The notes under the pieces were generated by a model that saw only the letters and a list, made by a program, of their open reading frames with translations, did not search any database and was not told where the DNA came from. The translations under genes were made by a program, and so were the position numbers. 64,000 nt of DNA from Tenodera sinensis (taxonomy: Eukaryota; Arthropoda; Insecta; Mantodea; Mantidae). The stretch is from contig CM060964.1 in NCBI GenBank assembly GCA_030765045.1, positions 169,746,219 to 169,810,218 of the forward strand, in the 5' to 3' direction. Positions 1-12,689 of the stretch are shown here, in pieces. Each line of letters starts with the position of its first letter. Position 1 is the stretch's first letter.

Positions 1-790
1 ACTTGTTATTCGCATTGCTGTTCTTGTATATTTTTTCCCATGATTGCTCTGAAAGCTATTCAATAAAAAGTTTTAGGCTTTCACTGTTAATGATTCAGTA
101 ACTGGTTACATTGTTTGCTATTTTGAAATGAGAAACATATTAATTAATTTTAAGTATCATCATGGTTCATCATGGTTTGAAAGTCCATTAATTAAGGGTT
201 GGATTTCAGGGTACTCCTGTTTTAGACATATGTATGAAAATATTAACAGCAGTTTTGGAATATTTTTGAATTGTGGTTGGAAAATTATATGCACAAGATT
301 GTATGTTCTTGATAGTGAACAAATTTGTTCCTGTTGGTTGCTACGTTTCATGAAGTTTAAGTCACTGCAGAGTATAAATTCAATCTTAGGTTTAAATAGG
401 CATTTTAGAACAGCAGCCTGGTTATATAGAAAGCTTCCAAAATTGCAGCTGGTGCTCTGTGTATGGCAAATATAATTAGTTCTTCCTCTGGCTTTTTGGT
501 ACTATCTGTGCAACACTTAAAGGTTTATTCCAGACCATGTTTATCTAGATCAGTAATAGCAAATTCTAGGTTTTCTTGACAAAGGTACATAAATCTCCGT
601 TAGAGAGGGTTTGTCTACAATAATTAGCTGCTCTGTAATATGTCCTGTTTGTCCATGTAATGTTCTGTTATGTCTAATATGTGGGTTTATGCTTTCATCT
701 TTGAAGCTAATTAAAATTCAGTGATCTCTTTAAAGTTTGAATATTTTGTTGAAATACTGTTAATGAATGAATATGAATTTATTCAATACT
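1..790. other. AT-rich sequence, no gene recognised
   Basis: Both strands contain only short open frames with no family resemblance that I can see. I found no tRNA head, terminal repeat or long simple repeat. Confidence 0.6.
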
Positions 791-800
791 AAAGCATATA

Positions 801-2330
801 CAAGGTGTTAGGGGTATGAGTGCACAGACTTCAAAGGCAACTTCCTGACGTTAAGCTGAAACATAAGTTCCTGTACCGTTTTCCTCTATAGTGCATGGTT
901 TCATAAATAAAAATTAAAACTGGTCAAAGGTGTGATTGCAAAAATGTTACCGCTCCATTATTGTTTACTTCTTCAATTAGAACAGCGAGGTAGAGCTACG
1001 AAAGATGCGTTATTTATGTCTTTACCCTATGTTGCTAAAATGATTCGTTTAGCTACAAAATGATATGAGAGGACTGGATTCTAGCGTGTCTATTGGAATA
1101 AAGCCGTGAGAATACGCTTGGCAACCCCGCAATATTAGGTCGTGAGAAGCACGGAAAGTGAGAATGTTGACAGTACAACTACCCCCGCGACATCCATGCA
1201 CAACAGCAGGTTCTGTCAGTGCATCAGGTGCGTTAAACGGATTCAGAACTATGGCAGTCTTTACAAATCAAAAGTATTTAGATATGCTTCTTGCTTACGG
1301 CAAAGCCGATTGCAACACACGTGAAGTGCAACGCTTGCATAGGGATAGATTTCCCAATAGGAGAATTCCAGACTCAAGATCATTTGCTGCTGTAGCTCAG
1401 CGAGTACGAGAATCAGGAAGTGTGATTCCCCAACCTGAAAGCCGAAGGCCACAGCACTCGAATGTGGTACTGCAGGTAGAGGAAGCAATTCTGCAGCTGG
1501 TGGAAGAGGATCCAGGTGCAAGCACACAAGGTATGGCATGTACTATTGGTGTGTCAAACTGGACAGTTCATAGAACATTTAAGAGAACAGTTACTACTCC
1601 CATATCACATTCAAAGAGTGCAGCACCTCAGAGGGAATGATTGTCCACCAAGAGTAACACTCTGTCAGTGGCTGAAGGAACAGTGTGTGCGCAATCCTAA
1701 TTTTTCGTCACAGGTGCTAGTGACTGATGAAGCGTGTTTCACACGTAATGGTGTGTTGAATTTTCATAATCAGCATGCATGGACCTTTGAAAACCCTCAC
1801 AGTGTGACAAGCTCATTTCTAGCAGCAGTTCTCACTGAATATCTGGGCTGGAATAATTGGAAATAAGTTGACAGGCCCTTTTGTATTACCCACAAGATTG
1901 ACTAGAACAACTTATCAGCAGTTCCGTAAAAACAATCTGGCCCCTGTTTTGGAGGATGTTCCTCTTCACACAAGGCAAAACATGTGATTCATGCATGACG
2001 GGGTGCCCTTACATCAGTACAGCTGTTCGACGAAATTTAAATCACACATTTCCTGATCGGTGGATAGGCCGATTTGGACCAGTACCTTGGCCTGCAGGAT
2101 CTCCAGACCTCAACCCTTTAGATTATTTCTGGGGATACCTGAAGAGTAAGGTGTACCATGATGAGGTTGCTACCATTGATGATCTTTGCACACGTGTGTT
2201 TGAAGCAGCTCTAGAGATTGGGCAGAACACAGAAACTCTAATGAGGGTAGGGCAAAATTGGCTAAGATGTGATGCCTGCATAGATTCTCACAGAGCACAA
2301 TTTGAACATCTATTGTAAAAGACATCTTGT
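801..2330 (+). mobile_element. IS630/Tc1-mariner-like DNA transposon, decayed
   Basis: The left limit is placed at CAAGGTGTTAGGGGT, which resembles the outer repeats of insect IS630-like transposons and follows a TATA. The body carries a broken transposase at 1158-2318. I could not find a matching right terminal repeat: the right side runs directly into the pyrimidine tract at 2340, so that end may have been lost or replaced. Confidence 0.6.
1158..2318 (+). pseudogene. DUF4817-type IS630 transposase, frameshifted
   Basis: Three open segments in different frames add up to one transposase. The N-terminal helix-turn-helix region (1249-1560) has the pattern FTNQKYLDMLLAYG followed by RFPNRRIPDS, typical of the DUF4817 domain fused to insect DDE transposases. 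The second segment (1620-1866) has the first acidic site in VTDEACFTRNG. The third (1956-2318) has MHDGVP-like remnants in another frame, then GSPDLNPLDYFWGYLKSKVY, the region of the last acidic residue. The C-terminus QFEHLL is the family's usual end. At least two frame changes (near 1630 and 1870-2000) make it inactive. The family catalyses cut-and-paste transposition at TA in the nucleus. Family assignment is confident; activity is excluded. Confidence 0.8.
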
Positions 2331-2339
2331 TCAGGTTGT

Positions 2340-2730
2340 AGTTTTCTTCTTCTTCTTCTTCTTCTTCTTCTTCTTCTTCTTCTTCTTCTTCTTCTTCTTC
2401 TTCTTCTTCTTCTTCTTCTCCTCCTCCTCCTCCTCCTCCTCCTCCTCCTTCTTCTTCTTCTTCTTCTTCTTCTTCTTCTTCTTCTTCTCCTCTTTCTCCT
2501 CCTTCTCCTCCTCCTTCTCCTCCTTCTTCTCCTTCTCCTCCTCCCCCTCCTCCTCCCTCTCCTCCTCCTTCTCCTCCTCCTTCTTCTTCTCCTTCTCCTC
2601 CTTCCTCTTCCTCTTGTTCCTCTTTCTCCTCCACTTCTTCTTCTTCTTCTCCTCCTCCTCCTTCTCCTTCTTCTCCTTCTTCTCCTTTTCCTCTTCCTCC
2701 TCTTCTTCCTCTTGTTCCTCTTCCTCCTCC

Positions 2731-2761
<31 letters not shown>

Positions 2762-2780
2762 CTTCTTCTTCTTCTTCTTC
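2340..2780. repeat. TTC/CTC polypyrimidine microsatellite
   Basis: About 440 bases are almost purely pyrimidine on the plus strand: TTC runs at both ends and mixed CTC/CCT blocks in the middle. Both strands are open in several frames, giving long low-complexity Ser/Phe, Glu or Arg/Lys frames that are artefacts. Such mirror-symmetric tracts can form triplex DNA; that is inference. Confidence 0.95.
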
Positions 2781-3155
2781 AAGGCTTAGGCGATTTAACC
2801 TGTTCCGGCTCCAAAGTCTTGTTCTTTGTAATAAATTTTCCTGTTTAGCAAAGTTGGCTATTTATTTACACGATACGCCTCAATGAGGTATTTCCATACT
2901 TAACATTTGATGTTGCTATCTTTGATCATGCGACTACATCTTATGCATACCCTCTTACGCAGCTTTTAGTTTAGTTCTCATGAATACGATTGAATAGCTT
3001 AAAAGCAAATCACCTATCCCTCGTTACTGGCATTAGCTGACAAGGAACACACAAGTACATAGTAAACCGGATATATGTGCCAGAACAAATAAAACAATTT
3101 TTTTTAAGATTTGAATGGCTGAGCTAATATAAATGTGCATGGTATTCACCAGATA

Positions 3156-4640
3156 TTATTTCTGGAAGGGATCACCAGGTACCGTAGATTTGGAGTAGAC
3201 GACCATGAGCTTCCTCAGGTTTTCCATTCTGAAAGATTGACAATTGTCATGAAGAAATGTCTTGAATTTCGGAAATGATTGCTCCACTTCGCAAGAAGTA
3301 AGCCTAACATAATTATAATGTGGAATGTCATTCACATCAATAATTTGTTCATGTTGCCCATCCAACACATTTTGAAATTTTACACATTATGTTAAATGCA
3401 TTATTGTTTTCGAACACTTCCTTGCATTTTCTGTTTACAATTTGTCTTGGAGGACGAGAAAGAAAAGTTATTCTTTTTCCACATCCTGAACTACTTGTTC
3501 CAAACACATTCCTACTGATTCCAGTTTCTGTGTGAAATCATAGAGGAAATTGCAGATTTGTGAAAACGTATACTAAGTCATTTCTTAACACAGTGTCATT
3601 TAAACATTCTTGAAGAATTTTAATTGAACTGGCATTCCTACTATTTAGATCATTTATGACAGTAGCAAAACCATTCAGATTTTCTGTGTATTATTGAACT
3701 GGGGCCAACCATGTTCCCCAGCGAGTCAACACTGGTGCAGTAGGCAGCAGAGTGTTTGGATTTTTGTTCTGAAAAAATTCAATCCTTTTAGGTGACTTGA
3801 TGGACACTTTTCCGATTAGAAATCAATTTGTCAATGTCAAGAAACATGGCCCTGATTTCCTCACATATTCTTGTAATTCATGCATAACACATGTGGCATG
3901 AATCATTTTGGGATAACAAACTGCAAGTCCTGTTGTTGCATCTTCATATATGGTACAGCATCAAAACACTGTCATATGGTACACCATGTGGCCACAATAT
4001 CTGAGTTGTTTCATTAAGTAATCTGGCAATAGCACATGGTTTCCAGCAGCCATGTTTTGGCAGGTCAGTAGAAAAGATAACTGAAATTTCAGAATCATTC
4101 TTTAATACCCCTAACTACAGCATTTCCAATTTTGCTTTCAGTAGAATCTGGAGTTTCATCTATGCTCACCCATATTTTTTCATTAGCACAGATTATATGT
4201 ATGTACACCACAGTTTCTTCATAATCTTGCAAAGGTAATGTTTTGTCAAAGTTGATCCATCATGTGTGTGAATATTTGTATATTTCATCAGGGATGTTTT
4301 AAAACGAGGTTGGTTCATTTTTGAAATGGATATTTCTGCTGAAACTAATGCTCTGCACAAATCCTCACAATATACTGAAAATTTGAACGTTTCTGCTGAA
4401 GTACTTGGTGCTTGATCATTAATAAAATTTTATTTTTTTTAAAGCATGAAATAGCTGCCTTATGTTTGTTACCACTTAAATGTTGTGTTACTTGCGAACA
4501 TTGGTCTGCCATTATAGCTTTATCACAAGGCCAATAATATAGAGCTTTGCCATCACAACTGAAAATACGCTTAAATTCTGCAGCATATTGTTACAGATGG
4601 TAGCTTACACTAGTTTTCACTTTGAGCATGTTAAATCTTT
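3156..4640 (-). pseudogene. hAT-like transposase gene, heavily decayed
   Basis: Reading the minus strand from 4640 downward, a zinc-finger-like N-terminus (CDGKALYYWPCDKA, then QHLSGNKHKAA near 4440-4560) resembles BED/CGGBP1-type fingers. VSIDETPDS lies near 4140-4170, KSPKRIEFF and APVLTRWGTW near 3700-3790, and the C-terminal dimerisation motif LTSCEVEQSFPKFK with ENLRKLMVVY at 3190-3310. The order matches hAT-related transposases with an hAT C-terminal dimerisation region. Stops and frameshifts separate the blocks. The same motifs, in the same order and strand, occur in the element at 62978-63953. Family assignment to the hAT-like group is from motif recognition; I see no terminal repeats for this copy. 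Confidence 0.7.
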
Positions 4641-5170
4641 TCTGAACCCAAAATTCCTGATATGTAACTTTCCAATACTACAACACAACTAGAAGGTTAT
4701 ATAAACTTTGCAGATTCACAAATCACTAATTGACTATACAGTTTAATGTCCACCTACAAGGAAGGAATTTTCTGTTCTTGTCTTGTGTTCTCGTGTAGTT
4801 TGACAGAGCCAGATGTTTGTTTTCTTCCAACTGAAGGGATCCTATAGCTGACATATCAGTTCTTCCAATAATGAATAAATTGCAACTTCTGGCATCTGTA
4901 ATTTAGCATTAAAGAAGTTGGACAGTGACTTAATTAAAATAGAAATTCTGCTGCTTTTATGTGATTTTATGTAAATACATGAAAATTATTTTTAAAGGAG
5001 ATTTATTTTATGCAATTTTTGTGCTTTTATGTGCAATAAAACTTAGCATATTATTTGCTGTGGTGTGAATATCCAGAATATTAAACTCAATTTCAACTTC
5101 ATATTAGGCTGCAAACAAAATATGTATTTACCTAAAAATCTGAGCCCTATTTGTGACTGTCAATTGCCTC
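4641..5170. other. AT-rich sequence beside the hAT-like relic
   Basis: No gene seen. It may be the element's terminal region (repeated TTTATGTG-like words at 4960-5030) but no paired terminal repeat was found. Confidence 0.4.
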
Positions 5171-5189
5171 ATCTTCTGAACTCCCTTTA

Positions 5190-5520
5190 GTTCTTGTCTT
5201 GGATTGATTTCTATTCCTACAATCACCAAGTTATATTTTCTATTTCTGTCCTCCCATTTTTCTATTTTTGCTCTAAATTTTGTAATTCTTCCTTTATCAT
5301 CTCTGTATTTTTAAGTATTTTCTCTTCTTTATCAACTAATTCTCTTCATTTCCCTTGGTCCTCTTCCATTGCTAGTACTTTTGTTTATTTCCTCCAGCTG
5401 GGCTATCTCTTCGTCTATAGTGTCTTTGCAGCCATGTCCTTTGTGCACTTTTTCCTCTTACTCAAGGGAGTGTTCCTGACACGCATCTGCACTCTCTCAC
5501 TGCTTGCTCAATCAATATAC
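5190..5520 (-). pseudogene. LINE ORF1-like coiled-coil relic
   Basis: On the minus strand, short blocks read KEEKILKN..MIKEELQNLEQ and KIEKWEDRNRKYNLVIVG, split by stops and a frame change. They align with the intact ORF1-like frame at 51776-52585 (REIQNLKR...MEDKSRKYNVVISG): a charged coiled coil leading into an RRM-like fold, as in ORF1 proteins of several LINE groups, which bind the element's own RNA. It is a decayed copy of that family. No reverse transcriptase is seen nearby. Confidence 0.5.
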
Positions 5521-5529
5521 TGTTAATAG

Positions 5530-7430
5530 GTAATGTCTTTTTGTTGATTTTGTACAATATTTCTTTAATTACGTGTCCATAATTCATAGTTTGAGGAAAC
5601 TAAAATTTAAGATCTTTTTATACACGGTTGCTTGCTATGAACTTTAGGGCTAGGTATAGCCTAATGTGAAAATATTCCACATTTCTTATTAGTGCAGTAC
5701 ATTTGTGTTTCCATAGAGTTTGCATTATGTTCTTTGAATCTGAAAGGTCTATTTGTTCCAAACGTTTTGAATTGTTGCTATTTCTTTTCTTTGTTTTAAT
5801 GCCTATATTTAATGACTTGTTGTCTTGTCGCATCATCAAAGAATCTCTTTTGACTTTTTTTCCACAGAGAGCATGGTGTCTCCAAAAGCTACGTACAATA
5901 TTATCAATAGGATTCATTTCCCTAACAAACTTTTATCTACAGCTGACACTAATATACACAACTGGTCACAAGCAGCATAATACACCAATAATAATGCAAA
6001 CAATAAGGGATTGGTAGCCAGGATGTCAGGGATGTTACCTTTGCAGGCAGGATGTCAGGCTATTTGAAGCATATCTGTGATAAAGCACAGATTTGCACAG
6101 AACCACGTTATGGAACCATTTGTTTGGGGAGGGTTGCATTGGAACAAAACAGTCTGTTCATGGTGCGCTGCCCAGATACTATAAACCAAGGACGTTTTTA
6201 TTTTATTCTTTCCTTCACTGAGCATCTGCTCTTCAGATTACCAATACAAACTGTAGTTGAACTAGCAACTAGCTGTCATTAAGTCATAGTATTTTTAGAA
6301 ATAATCTGAGAATAAAAGATGAAATACTGCTTTACGAATATTTAGGCAGCTTACTTCTTAGGACAACTTAAAACTGTCACTTATTGAGTAACACATAAAG
6401 TGTGTTTAAAAATAATGAATATAAGTGAGGAGGAGGAGCAGAAGAAGAGAGAGGATAATGATATCATCACCATTACAATTATTCTCACCTTTTCTTTTAC
6501 AAAATTAAGTATTCACTGTTATTAACCTGTTATAAATGTTTTATTCCATGGCTGTATTGTAGAACATAAAGGGAAAAACTTATTTCCATAATGTTTGTGT
6601 TAAAGATAAAATCAACCCTCAGACTCCAGCATGTGTTCTTCAAAATTAGCTGACCAAACTTCAAGTATCCACTAAAGGCGTGTAACATATTTACTTTCCA
6701 CAACACAGGTCTAGGTTCAACTTATGGTAGGAATAAACTACCTGAATGACCATTTTTTCTTCTGTAACTTTTCCTTTTCTTGAGAAAACAAGTATCAAGT
6801 AACTTTCAAAGCAGAGCACTTTGGGCTTATGTTGGCTGTCATTGATCATCTATTGCATTCATTATGTATGGTATATTCATTGCAAAAGTGAGTATATGCA
6901 AGTTGTATCAAAAATATTTTACAAGCTTCCTCACGCCAAACCAAGAAACAAAGTCAATATAAGAAAACCCTTTGTTTTTAAGCTCCTAATGAAAGCTCTA
7001 CCTCAAATCAGAAACTGATAATAAATTTTCTGACTATCCTCTGCATGTGTCTGCACATTTATGCACTCACTAGAACATTGACTATTGCATGCTTTCAAAT
7101 ACTTCCCAACTGTGTGGAATGGTTTTAGTCTTTCATGGCAGGTTAATGTAGCATCTCTGCACTAGAAATATCTGTTATGTAAACCAAAATCCTGAATTTT
7201 TTTAGCTCTTAGGGAATGTTACAATATATATGATTTGAGGTACAATCTAATAACAGAAGTTTGTAATTGAGCAGATGGTAATGTGTTCGGTAATGTGTTC
7301 CGTGGAAACTTGTTTAAATTTGTCATTTGTATGCATTTGTGGTTAGTCTGTATTCAACATTTCACTTATGTAGCAGTTTATTAACAGAAAAGTGTTGTTT
7401 AACCATGACAGGATATTGATTTTGTGTGCA
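5530..7430. other. No recognisable gene
   Basis: AT-rich with short open frames only (for example 5618-5917 minus and 6052-6282 plus, neither resembling a known family). A small direct duplication of CAGGATGTCAGG occurs near 6020 and 6048. Confidence 0.5.
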
Positions 7431-7629
7431 GGCAAATATGATTTTTAGGTTTGATAGCATGAATAGTAAAGAAAGCCTATGGATGCCTTTATCAAATGGT
7501 GTTTTCAGACTAAAGGCAGCCAGCTCATCCAAACTTTGCTACTGTTTATTGTTGCAATGCTGAAAAAGGATTTGTGGCACCATAAACTATGTGTTGAGGC
7601 TGACATACACCTGATTAGTAAGAATTCAT

Positions 7630-8400
7630 TCAATAGGATGTTGAAGAACCGAGTGTGAGCACATGACAAATGGTCCTACTATGCAGTACACATCATAGTA
7701 CCAAAAGGAGGGTACTTCAAAAGTAGTTAATCTATCTGTATCATTAGCATTGGCTGTAGCATATTTTACTTACCAGTTGTCCACCATGGGAGAAATTTTG
7801 TCAATGGTTTGTTTCTCAGATTGACAATTATTGTTTGTCTTTTCAGTCTCGTTTACTTTTTAAAGTCTCATTTACAAATGAGGCAAAATTTGGAAGAGAT
7901 GGAATAACAAACTTTCACAACCAACATTTGTGGGTGGATGATATCCTCATGGCACAATTTTATTCAAGCTAGACACCATCATTTTGGAATTAATGTGTGG
8001 GCTGGAATTGCAGGTGACTGTCTTGTAGGTTCACATGTTCTCCACAACCTTGCAGGAACTTCATTAAGAACATTCTTCCAGCCCTGCTACAGCAGCTGTC
8101 CCTGCAAATAACAGAAAGCATTAGCTTTAGACATGATAGGGTTGTAGCACATTCTAGTCATGTTGTTTGAAATGCATTGACGAATATCTACCATAGCAAA
8201 TGGACAGATAGGGGAGGACCAATTCCATGGCCTTCACATTTCACCTGTACCTTATTCCTTTGTATTTTTATCTGTAGGGCTGCCTAAAACAATTGGTTTA
8301 TATAGCAGACATACCTCATGCAAAGATATTTTATCAGCTTGTCATTCATGTAAGCCTACAAATCTCTGGTAGTATTTGGAAGTGTGTGACAGTCTGAAAT
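7630..8400 (+). pseudogene. IS630-like transposase relic
   Basis: Plus-strand blocks in shifting frames read QWFVSQIDNYCLSF (about 7800-7845), FTNEAKFGRDGITNFHNQHLW (7870-7930), INVWAGI..GDCLVG (near 7990-8030), RHDRVVAHSSHVV-like remnants and then WTDRGGPIPWPSHF (8195-8245). This is the core of the same DUF4817-associated IS630 family seen at 1158: the acidic residue within FTNEAKF, the NFHNQHLW box and the GPIPWP box ahead of the last catalytic region. Numerous stops and indels make it non-functional. The N-terminal domain and element ends are not recognisable. Confidence 0.7.
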
Positions 8401-8449
8401 CTGATAGTGTATATAGGAACAAGCAGAAGACATTTGTTAAGAGTTTTAA

Positions 8450-10070
8450 AGTTCAATTAAATTGTCATTAATAACTCAGGAATAAAGAATTTTTTAATAT
8501 TGCACCTTATTTCTTGTTTTGCAGAGAGAAACTTCCTCCAAAAGTTTGTAAAATATTTTTCATATGTCATATTACATCAGAGTAATTAAACAGAGTAGTA
8601 GTACCTGAAAGACTGTCACACAAGCTTTATGGAGATATGTATGTAATCATATTAATTACAAATATCATTTTAGCTTGATAAAGCATTTTAAATATTTAGG
8701 TTCTATGCAACAGTCGTGTAATACAAGGAGAATGGAAGGCTTTATTCTACTTTTAAATTACTTGAATAAAAGGAAATAACTAAATTAAGTTTATAAATAA
8801 TTAAAAGTATAAAGGAAAGCAACATTTTTAAACTAATTCATAATAGTATTATCACTTTGCAAGTTGTATATTTGTATTTTATTCATGCACTTCCATTTCC
8901 TAGTTATACTACTGGACAGTTTTTAGGTTTTATTTTATTAAACACTCTTGAGTACCTAATGCTATTTCCTTCTAATTAGATTGACTGCACCAAAACTTGC
9001 ATCGTTCATGGAATTTGTTTCTTCTGAAATGGATCAAAACAGGCAAGTGATTTTTTTTTCTATGTATTGGCTGTTTTTTAAGCTATCCCTAAATTAAGTG
9101 GAATTAAAACACAACAGAGTAAGAAAATAGCACTTTATGTAGTTTCAGTAGTAGTAATTTATGGATGCCTCTTTGTTATACAGTATTTATTATTCAACAA
9201 AATCAAAACAAAGATGGTAATTTTGCCCCTCTTAATGTACCATTTAGGTATTTTCAATGCATGCAAAAGAGCTAAATTTTCTCTGAAAGTGAACTTAATA
9301 GTTTTTAAGCATGACGAAACAAAAAACTGCTGATGCTTTTGAAATGTGGGCTAGAGTCCTGTAGCATTCCTTGTAGATAATAAATATAATATGCGTGCTT
9401 TTTGTTATATAGAAAAAAAAAGTATTTTGCAAAGCATTAAATGTAGCTCTATAAGGATTCATTGTTCTGCAGTTTATTTTATGAAAAGAGCTCAACCAGA
9501 GCAGTATCGATTTGCACAGAAAATAGATACAAAATTAGTAATTACATGATTATTTTAGTTTCTTAGTTATTTCTTTAAACCTGGTGAATCATTAGGTGTC
9601 CATACATATGTGAGCTTCTTGCAAGGCAATTGTGTTTGATATTTTTCATGAGCTGTTCACGAGCCACTCACTGAAACTATCTCTGTGCAAGCTGTCTGTT
9701 CAAACCTGATGGGCAGTTTCAAGAGTTTCGACTGAATGCTTCTCATGATAAAAACTTGAACTATGGTTGTGATAAGCTTTTCAGCATTAATAATGTCTGG
9801 TATGAATAAAAACAAGAGAGAACCTGACATTGATGGTGGTTTGAACTGTATAAATAACAGTATGAATTGGAACTAATTGAAAATGAAGTCCAGTACAATA
9901 GTGGGTAATACAAAAGTTTTATGAAAATGCTACCTACTAATTTAGTGATGGTTTTTGAACAGGAGAGTACAAACAACTTGGTGGACAGAATACTTACTTA
10001 CTAATAAATTGTGTTTTGAAAGTATTTAATAAATTTTCGCATTAAATCCTGAAAAATATGTTACCCATGC
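8450..10070. other. AT-rich sequence, no gene recognised
   Basis: Several short poly-A/T tracts and short open frames without resemblance to known families. No repeat boundaries were found. Confidence 0.55.
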
Positions 10071-10083
10071 CACGTCAACAGTC

Positions 10084-10134
10084 ACCACACACACGCACGC
10101 ACGCACGCATGCACACACACACACACACACACAC
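10084..10134. repeat. CA/CACG dinucleotide microsatellite
   Basis: CACA runs interrupted by an ACGC block, about 50 bases. Confidence 0.95.
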
Positions 10135-10562
10135 TTTTCCATGGTATACTAATAAGCTATTCAAGCTTCATATTGCTGGGATTAATAATTCTTTAATTAC
10201 TGATGTTTCTTTGTGAAAAACATATACTTCCTTAAAATCTTTCGCCTCCTATACAGTCTGACAAAATATTTTTAAAAGACCTTCATTACCATTCATGTTA
10301 TATAAAACTTAGGTGTTCAAATGTTTAATATTCGTCTTCTGAGATCAATAAAAAACTAATGCATGTACCGAACATTAAAATTGTGAATCTTATGGTAATT
10401 GTATTGGAAGTTGTAGTTTTTGATTTTAAGAACCATATAAGGTATGAATAATCTGATAGTTTCACTAATTACCTTTTGTAGAATATCCAGTAAAAATTAC
10501 AAGTTTTTTTGTATGCAATCTGTAAAAGATAGATTTGAATGGAGTAAACTGCCTCAAAAAAA

Positions 10563-11930
10563 TGGGTGATCCAAAAAACTGAACTGACTGCACTGTATTT
10601 TATCTGTATGGATCCTCTGTGCTTGTCACCGACTGCCGCTGTCATAGAACAGTGTGGATAAAACCACATAACATTTTTAAAACTGCTTTTAAAGGCTATA
10701 CTTACCAATATAATTAAAGCAGTTGCTGAAACTGGCCACTGTTCATTGTCCATACATTTTTAGCACCTCTTTAGGAAACTATCCATCACTCGCCGTAGTT
10801 CATGTTGAGAAATTCTGGCAGTTTCCTGACAGATATTTTGTTTTAATTCTTCCAGGGTGTGTGGGCTTGTCCTGTACACTTTATGCTTTAAGTTACCCCA
10901 GAGATAGAAATCACAGGGGCTTAGGTTGGGGGACTGAGGGGGCCACAAATTTCTACTAACAATTCTGTCCTGAAACACACTTTCAACTGTTCTCATTGAA
11001 AGATTGGCTGTATGAGCTGTTGCAGAGTCTTGATGAAAAAATTAAAATCTCGCTCTGTCGGTTAATTCTCTAAAGGGAGGGGGGGGGGGGGGCAGAATTG
11101 TATTCACATAGGTATGGGCATCAACTGTTGACTCAAAAAAAAAAAATTGGGCCTATAACTCTATCTCCAATAATGGCACACCAAACACCAATTTTTTCGT
11201 CATCAAGGGGCATTTCGTGAACAATATTAGGTTTCTCAGAGCTCCAATAATGATTATTTTGGGTACACACATATCCGTGAAGGTGGAACCAAGCCTCGTC
11301 CGTGAAAAATATTAAATGTGGGTCAATTTCACCATGGTATACACTATTGAGAGTCCACTCACAAAATGTGCACCTAATTACCGCATCACCTGGTTGAAGA
11401 GCATGTGCCACAGTTATTTTATACAGCAATTTAGTAGCTCTTTGCAAAGAGCTATAAGAAATGTCTGCCTGTTATGAAAGACACCTAAGTGTTTCTTCAG
11501 TAAGAACCATATGCCATCTTTTAGATTTCTGAACCTGAACACTTCCTGTGGCCTGAAACTTTAATATAAGTTTATGGATTGTTGTGCGGCCTGGAACTTT
11601 TACACCTGGAAATCTTTCTGCAAATCACACTTGCACTTGGTGAGCTGAGTTAACACATATGAATCGTAAATAAATACACGCTGTGCAGTAGAAAACAAAT
11701 GCTGAGCCATAATACACTTTGTGACTAAGTACAGGACTAAATAATAAAGCACATAGGTAATAATGCAGCCGCACGACATTGTGTCAGCTCAATACTGATT
11801 GTGAGCAGAGCAGAGAAAAACAAGCCATGCTTGTGACCTTGTGTACTTCAGCTGCTGTTTTCATGTTTCCATCAGCACAGTGGAAAAACAATGTGCAGCG
11901 GTTTCTATGTATTTGGATCTCTCTGTACAG
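10563..11930 (-). mobile_element. IS630-like transposon, full-length but decayed
   Basis: One end begins GGGTGATCCAAAA (10563); the other, read as reverse complement, contains GAGAGATCCAAAT (ending near 11930), a short imperfect inverted repeat. The transposase lies between on the minus strand. An internally deleted relative with the same two ends lies at 40532-41202; comparison of the two copies supports these limits. Confidence 0.7.
10718..11447 (-). pseudogene. DUF4817-type IS630 transposase, C-terminal two thirds
   Basis: The first segment (11447-11133) carries a catalytic-site motif LIFFTDEAWFHLHGYV with the following NNHYWSSEKPN box and GVWCAIIGDRVIGPIFF. The second (10996-10718) carries QDRIVSRNLWPPQSPNLSPCDFYLWGNLKHKVY, the last catalytic region, and the C-terminus HELRRVMDSFLKRCQKCMDN. 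The stretch between them (10997-11132), which includes an A run and a G run, holds the remains of the middle catalytic block with frame breaks. A cut-and-paste transposase, not functional. N-terminal remnants continue towards 11720 in other frames. Confidence 0.8.
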
Positions 11931-11934
11931 TTGT

Positions 11935-12640
11935 AAAACACATAACTTAATTCCTTCATTGCAGTTAATTAGAATAGGGTACCCTTTTAAAATTACATTT
12001 TCTCTTAAGATTCCAACTACTTTAGGACCTTGAAACTCCAGGAATAAATAAAATAAGGTTGATAATCATGCTAATAAGACAGAAATGGCATTTAGGAAGG
12101 AATTCTCTTTGCAGGCACCTAGGAAATAATTGGATGCAACATTGAGGCACATTTTGTAATCAACTTGACATAGTAGATTAAGTAACCATCCTGGATCACA
12201 ACAGTCATACTAATTTGAAAGCCGCTCACTTAGCATGCTGTAGATTTCTTTACTTTCCACTCGCCAAAGGTTATATTGTTGTGCAAAGAGGAAGTTCATT
12301 ACACTAGGTAATTGCCATCCTCATTCAGTGCAATCCAATTGTCCAAGCTCTCTAAATCACTTACACAAGGAATCAAATTTTGTTTGTGTGTGTGTTTTTT
12401 ATAAGATAAAATTATTCATCCAAATGTTTCGATTACGCATGATAGATCACGAGTTTAGAAGAACTCTGTACACATATATAACGATGTATATTTGCATGAT
12501 GCATAAATCAAGTATCGCACATCTTTTTCATACTATACATCTTTTCATTTTTTCAATTCATGGTACACAAATAAATTATTGCATAGGTTTTTCATATTTA
12601 AGTTCTTCAATAATGTAAAATACATTTTCAGTTACACTTG
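11935..12640. other. No recognisable gene
   Basis: AT-rich, with a short GT run near 12385. Open frames here have no recognisable family. Confidence 0.5.
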
Positions 12641-12689
12641 TTGTTAGTCTTTCTTTTTTCCTTTTTTCCCCCTTTTTTTAGATTACATT

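Noticed and set aside
2170..2886. Long Glu/Gly-, Lys/Arg- and Ser/Phe-rich open frames
   Set aside because: They are translations of the TTC/CTC microsatellite in different frames.
5194..5526. Hydrophobic plus-strand frame suggesting a membrane protein
   Set aside because: It is the antisense of the coiled-coil LINE ORF1 relic; A-rich coding sequence read backwards looks hydrophobic.
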